Shown here: in pieces, positions 52,863-56,059 of the stretch
Numbering within the stretch: position 1 is the first letter of the stretch
Layout of the letters: each line of letters starts with the position of its first letter
Assembly (NCBI GenBank): GCA_002783205.1
Contig: PFEY01000101.1
Coordinates: 14,101 to 70,159 of the forward strand
Source of the DNA: Rhodobacteraceae bacterium CG17_big_fil_post_rev_8_21_14_2_50_63_15
GTDB taxonomy: Bacteria > Pseudomonadota > Alphaproteobacteria > Rhodobacterales > Rhodobacteraceae
DNA: 56,059 bases
Direction of reading: 5' to 3'
Notes under the pieces: generated by a model
The model's input: the letters and a program-made list of their open reading frames with translations, nothing else
The model's database searches: none
Told to the model about the DNA's origin: nothing
Translations under genes and position numbers: made by a program

Positions 52863-53815
52863 TTCTGATCTGTGGAGCAGGCGCTTTTGGCACGGCACTT
52901 GCAATCTCTCTGGCACAGAATGGCCCGGTCACGCTCTGGGCGCGTGACCCCATCCATGCCGCAGAAATGCGGACCACCCGTCAGAACGGCCGCCGCCTGC
53001 CCGGAATTTCCCTGCCAACCAATGTCACCGTCATCTCCGGCCCAGAGCCTGCAGACACGTCGCCCTGTCTGCTCGCCATGCCGATGCAGACTCTGGGCGG
53101 GTTTCTCAGAGACCACGCGACGACTCTGGTCCATCGTCCGCTTGTCGCCTGCTGCAAGGGCGTTGACCTTGCCAGCGGCCTTGGTCCAACCGGTCTCATT
53201 GCCGATACCTGCCCAACCGCAATGCCAGCAATGCTCACCGGCCCGGGCTTTGCCCATGACATTGCGATTGGCCTGCCCACTGCGCTGACGCTCGCCTGCG
53301 CAGATGACACCAGAGGCCACAAGCTGCAAACACAGCTCACAACCCGAAACCTGCGTCTCTACCGCACCACCGACACGACCGGCGCTGAACTGGGTGGTGC
53401 GCTCAAGAACGTGATCGCCATCGCCTGCGGCGCAGTCATTGGCGCAGGTCTGGGAGAGAGCGCGCGCGCGGCGCTTATGACGCGCGGATTTTCAGAGATG
53501 AGCCGCTTTGCCCTCGCACTTGGGGCACAGTCGGTGACGCTGGTGGGCCTGTCAGGTCTCGGCGATCTGGCGCTGACCTGCACGTCGGAGCAATCGCGAA
53601 ACTACCGTTTTGGCCAGAGCATCGGGCGCGGCACCACATTTGATGGCGCCATTACGGTCGAGGGCACAGCCACCGCCCGCGCGGTTCTGACCCGCGCCGA
53701 CGCGCTTGGCCTTGACATGCCGATCACCCGGGCCGTGACCGCGCTTGTCACGGGCGAATTGCGCGTGGACGAGGCCATGGATATGCTGCTCTCACGCCCA
53801 TTGAAGGAAGAATGA
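52859..53815 (+). CDS. gpsA: Glycerol-3-phosphate dehydrogenase [NAD(P)+]
   Basis: A 318-residue enzyme that makes glycerol-3-phosphate for phospholipids. The nucleotide-binding [10 protein letters not shown] is at about residues 6-15. [20 protein letters not shown] contains the catalytic lysine region. [21 protein letters not shown] marks the C-terminal domain. It overlaps tsaD and the next gene by 4 bases each. It is a little shorter than the E. coli enzyme (339 residues) but complete. Confidence 0.94.
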   Translation: MILICGAGAFGTALAISLAQNGPVTLWARDPIHAAEMRTTRQNGRRLPGISLPTNVTVISGPEPADTSPCLLAMPMQTLGGFLRDHATTLVHRPLVACCKGVDLASGLGPTGLIADTCPTAMPAMLTGPGFAHDIAIGLPTALTLACADDTRGHKLQTQLTTRNLRLYRTTDTTGAELGGALKNVIAIACGAVIGAGLGESARAALMTRGFSEMSRFALALGAQSVTLVGLSGLGDLALTCTSEQSRNYRFGQSIGRGTTFDGAITVEGTATARAVLTRADALGLDMPITRAVTALVTGELRVDEAMDMLLSRPLKEE

Positions 53816-54084
53816 TGCTGATTGCCCTGATTGCCCGCGACAAGCCCGGTGCTCTCCAAACGCGCCTCGACACCCGAGAGGCGCATGTTGCCTACCTGAA
53901 ATCCACCGGTGTGGTCTCGCAGGCCGGGCCATTGCTCGATTCGGCGGGCGCGATGATAGGCTCGCTGGTGATCCTCGATGTCGCCGATGAGCAGGCTGCT
54001 CGGGACTGGGCGGCCAGTGATCCCTATGCCTTGGCCGGGCTCTTCGCGAACGTCGAACTGATCCCGTGGAAAAAGGTCATCTGA
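53812..54084 (+). CDS. YciI-like protein
   Basis: A 90-residue protein of the YciI fold (ferredoxin-like dimer). Key features are [17 protein letters not shown] and the histidine-containing REAHVAYL, with [16 protein letters not shown] near the end. Its biochemical role is not settled. It overlaps gpsA by 4 bases and the EVE gene by one, so it is expressed with both. The double ATG leaves one-codon uncertainty in the start. Confidence 0.85.
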   Translation: MMLIALIARDKPGALQTRLDTREAHVAYLKSTGVVSQAGPLLDSAGAMIGSLVILDVADEQAARDWAASDPYALAGLFANVELIPWKKVI

Positions 54085-54503
54085 TGCAGTATTGGCTGTT
54101 CAAATCCGAGCCTTCGACCTGGGGCTGGCAAGACCAGTTGGCCAAAGGCGAGACGGGCGAGGAATGGGACGGTGTGCGCAACTATCAGGCGCGCAACTTC
54201 ATGCGCGAGATGGCCGTTGGGGATCGCGGTTTTTTCTATCACAGCCAGAACGAAAAGGCGGTGGTCGGTATCGTCGAGGTTATTGCCAAGGCGCATCCCG
54301 ACAGCACGTCGGATGATCCCCGCTGGGACTGTGTGGACATCAAGGCGATTGAAACCGCAAAGACCCCCGTGACGCTCTCGGCGATCAAGGCTGACCCACG
54401 GCTCGCGGATATGGTTCTGGTAAGGAATGCGCGCCTGTCGGTGCAGCCTGTCACCGCGCAGGAATGGCGCATCCTCTGCGACATGGCCGGGTTGACGGGG
54501 TAG
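54084..54503 (+). CDS. EVE-domain protein
   Basis: A 139-residue single-domain EVE protein. The start QYWLFKSEPSTWGWQDQL and the segments WDGVRNYQARNFMREM and GDRGFFYHSQNEKAVVG are diagnostic. The EVE fold is related to PUA and YTH domains and binds modified bases in RNA or DNA. The ATG at 54084 overlaps the previous stop by one base. Being in the same operon as tsaD, a tRNA-modification gene, is suggestive but not proof of a link. Confidence 0.92.
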   Translation: MQYWLFKSEPSTWGWQDQLAKGETGEEWDGVRNYQARNFMREMAVGDRGFFYHSQNEKAVVGIVEVIAKAHPDSTSDDPRWDCVDIKAIETAKTPVTLSAIKADPRLADMVLVRNARLSVQPVTAQEWRILCDMAGLTG

Positions 54504-54937
54504 GGCGACCGGGCCACGGCGCAGCAGAACAGCAATACCCCAAACGGAGGATGCCGGTCATAGTGCCGACACCCTCCGTCACCCCACGTGCTCCCAACGC
54601 ACCACACGTGTGACTAGATCAGGTCTCGGCCATACTGGCCCGAACAACACCACCCTAAGCCAAGTTCGCGCCCACGCCAAACAAAGACTCCCGATCTTTC
54701 GTTTCAAATTTTTCACAGGACACGCTCGGCAGGATATTCTTCGGCAATGACACGGTGATGATGCGCCAAGAGGCAGCACAAGGCCTTGCCTCTGTGAGGC
54801 GGCGTCACCCATGGCACGGATACATGCCAGCTTTCGCGCGACCGGGCTTTCGATCTGCGGGCGGTCGTTCGGGTTGGTCAGCCCCTCTGACGTGACACTG
54901 ACAAGTTTGGTTCCGTGCCGTGAGCCAGGAACGAAAA
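54504..54937. other. Gene-free stretch of about 430 bases between the EVE gene and DUF2853
   Basis: I find no supported gene. A leftward open frame of 122 codons (54579-54947) has no recognisable domain and no good ribosome binding site. Hairpins are visible: CGGAGG/CCTCCG at about 54545-54580 and AGAGGCA/TGCCTCT at 54769-54793. The first may terminate the tsaD operon. The rest could be a decayed gene or a structured RNA. Confidence 0.35.
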
Positions 54938-54960
54938 CACCCGCCACGACGGCGGGCGTT
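54938..54960 (-). terminator. Intrinsic terminator for the DUF2853 gene
   Basis: CCCGCC (54940-54945) and GGCGGG (54951-54956) pair perfectly around ACGAC. On the minus strand a TGTTTTCG run follows the stem. It lies 24 bases past the DUF2853 stop codon. Confidence 0.7.
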
Positions 54961-54983
54961 CACCTTCAGAGTTGCTGACTGAG

Positions 54984-55325
54984 TCAGCCAAAGACCTTTT
55001 CCTTACCAAAATGCTTGGTCAGCATGTAATAGACAACCACCCGATACTTGTTGCGTTCGGATTTGCCATAGGTTTCAATTACCTGATTGATCGCATCCAT
55101 GAGCGCGGGGCCATCAGGCAAGCCCAGTTTCTTGATCAGAAAATTGTTCTTGACGGTTTCCAGTTCGGCGGGTTGGGATCCCGCAACGGTCGAGGCATCG
55201 GCATTGTAAATCGCCGGCCCGCAACCGATCGTGACCTTGGTCAGCAAGGCCATATCCGGCTCCATCCCGCATTTCTTGCGCAGGTCATCGGCATATTGTG
55301 CAATCAGGTCGTCACGTTTGCCCAT
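54984..55325 (-). CDS. DUF2853 protein
   Basis: A 113-residue soluble, helical protein. MGKRDDLIAQYADDLRKKCG and the middle MALLTKVTIGCGPAIYNADA match the DUF2853 family as I know it. The ending YRVVVYYMLTKHFGKEKVFG is basic and aromatic. ATG 55325 has GGGAGAG 7 bases upstream; a frame reaching 55400 has no support. Structures exist for the family but no function is established to my knowledge. It has its own terminator and is separated from ahcY by 197 bases. Confidence 0.85.
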   Translation of the reverse strand: MGKRDDLIAQYADDLRKKCGMEPDMALLTKVTIGCGPAIYNADASTVAGSQPAELETVKNNFLIKKLGLPDGPALMDAINQVIETYGKSERNKYRVVVYYMLTKHFGKEKVFG

Positions 55326-55454
55326 CAATTCTCTCCCAAATACGCGGCGCAGAGGCCGGATTATCGTTTCAACAAGCCCCGATACCGGTGCTGCGGGCAC
55401 GATAACGACAGATTATTCGCGCTCAAAGGGAAAATTGCCAAAGCGCTCCCCGCG

Positions 55455-55482
55455 GGCGGCGTTACAGACAGGAACGCCCGCC
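55455..55482 (-). terminator. Possible terminator after ahcY
   Basis: GGCGG-CGTT (55455-55463) pairs with AACG-C-CCGCC (55473-55482), leaving one bulged C. It lies 40 bases past the ahcY stop codon. No T-run follows, so this is a weak call. Confidence 0.4.
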
Positions 55483-55522
55483 GACCGGGGCCAACGGGCG
55501 CATCCACACGCTCCTGAACGGC

Positions 55523-56059
55523 TTAGTAGCGGTAATGCTCCGGCTTGAACGGCCCCTCTGACGCCACGCCGATGTAATCCGCCTGATCTTGCCTTAGCGT
55601 CGTCAGCTTGACGCCGATCCGCTCAAGATGCAGGCGTGCGACCTTTTCATCCAGATGCTTGGGCAGAACATAGACCTGATTGCCGTAGTGATCGCCCTTG
55701 GTCCACAGCTCGATCTGCGCCAGAACCTGATTGGTAAAGGACGCCGACATCACGAAAGACGGGTGTCCCGTGGCATTGCCAAGGTTCAAGAGCCGGCCTT
55801 CGCTGAGCAGGATGATCCGGTTGCCCGAGGGCATCTCGATCATGTCAACCTGTTCCTTGATGTTGGTCCATTTGTGGTTTTTCAGGGCGGCCACCTGAAT
55901 TTCATTGTCGAAATGACCGATATTGCCGACGATCGCCATGTCCTTCATCGCGCGCATATGCTCGATGCGGATCACGTCTCGGTTGCCGGTGGTGGTGACA
56001 AAGATATCGGCGCTGCCGACCACATCCTCCAGCAGGACGACTTCAAACCCGTCCATCGC
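55523..56059 (-). CDS. ahcY: Adenosylhomocysteinase, C-terminal part (cut by window edge)
   Basis: The visible 178 C-terminal residues belong to S-adenosylhomocysteine hydrolase, which splits S-adenosylhomocysteine into homocysteine and adenosine. Family signatures include [44 protein letters not shown] and the terminal FKPEHYRY. The last includes the lysine and tyrosine that cap the NAD site. The N-terminal two thirds lie beyond the right edge. Its product adenosine is a substrate of the kinase at 44708-45694. Confidence 0.95.
   Translation of the reverse strand, partial: AMDGFEVVLLEDVVGSADIFVTTTGNRDVIRIEHMRAMKDMAIVGNIGHFDNEIQVAALKNHKWTNIKEQVDMIEMPSGNRIILLSEGRLLNLGNATGHPSFVMSASFTNQVLAQIELWTKGDHYGNQVYVLPKHLDEKVARLHLERIGVKLTTLRQDQADYIGVASEGPFKPEHYRY

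Noticed and set aside
54579..54947. Leftward 122-codon frame in the 54.5-55 kb gap
   Set aside because: No ribosome binding site and no recognisable domain, and it overlaps the likely terminator of the DUF2853 gene. Kept only as part of the unexplained gap.
1..56059. CRISPR arrays, phage genes, insertion sequences and defence systems
   Set aside because: No regularly spaced direct repeats, no transposase, integrase, nuclease or phage structural gene was recognised anywhere in the window.

Overview
The window is a high-GC alphaproteobacterial chromosome segment, most probably from the Rhodobacterales (Roseobacter group). The main pointers are the flaF/flbT flagellin-control pair, a DUF1217 protein beside the flagellin gene, a MotE-type protein, TTAA-N7-TTAA (CtrA-type) boxes upstream of flagellar operons, a TRAP transporter, the hemD / mitofilin-like / hemY block, and a short intergenic repeat with the core GGGTATTTG...CCAAGAAGAA that I recall from this family. 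I saw no rRNA, tRNA, IS element, prophage or CRISPR array.

Bases 69-8962 are two solute importers that diverge from a 487-base gene-free region. Leftward runs a polyamine-type ABC importer (potA, potB, potC, potD) ending in a serine hydrolase of the beta-lactamase / 6-aminohexanoate-dimer-hydrolase fold. Rightward runs a three-gene TRAP importer (dctP, dctQ, dctM). In both operons strong hairpins lie at the junctions next to the substrate-binding-protein gene.

Bases 8991-40291 are an almost complete flagellar cluster: motB, flgEKLI, then leftward fliF-fliH-fliN-fliP, then rightward fliL, an unknown membrane protein, motE, motA, a large secreted AMIN-like/repeat protein, a lytic transglycosylase, flhA, fliR, flhB and a FliJ-like gene. 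Next come leftward flgB-flgC-fliE-fliQ-flgF-flgG-flgA-flgH and a second FliL-like gene, rightward fliI, leftward flagellin-flaF-flbT-DUF1217, leftward flgJ-flgN, and rightward fliK-flgD. Many genes overlap by 1-4 bases. Seven 15-base CtrA-like boxes with exactly seven bases between half-sites sit in the promoter-bearing gaps, suggesting one regulatory layer over the cluster. fliG, fliM, fliO, fliD and fliS were not recognised. FliF keeps a tail of the FliG-binding type, so fliG is probably elsewhere.

Bases 40371-47270 are housekeeping and DNA-repair genes: ubiB, ubiE, mutM, an enoyl-CoA hydratase, adenosine kinase, nth and an Ada-like O6-alkylguanine methyltransferase. The 282-base convergent gap between the hydratase and the kinase is packed with perfect hairpins and an inverted pair of the family repeat, and may mark a synteny break.

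Bases 47380-56059 hold an OmpA-type lipoprotein, the leftward hemD / mitofilin-like / hemY group, and the divergent rightward operon tsaD-gpsA-YciI-EVE. A gap of about 480 bases follows, then a DUF2853 gene and the C-terminal end of ahcY, cut by the window edge. An 11-bp perfect inverted repeat separates hemD from tsaD.

All family calls come from reading motifs and gene order by eye. No database search was possible.
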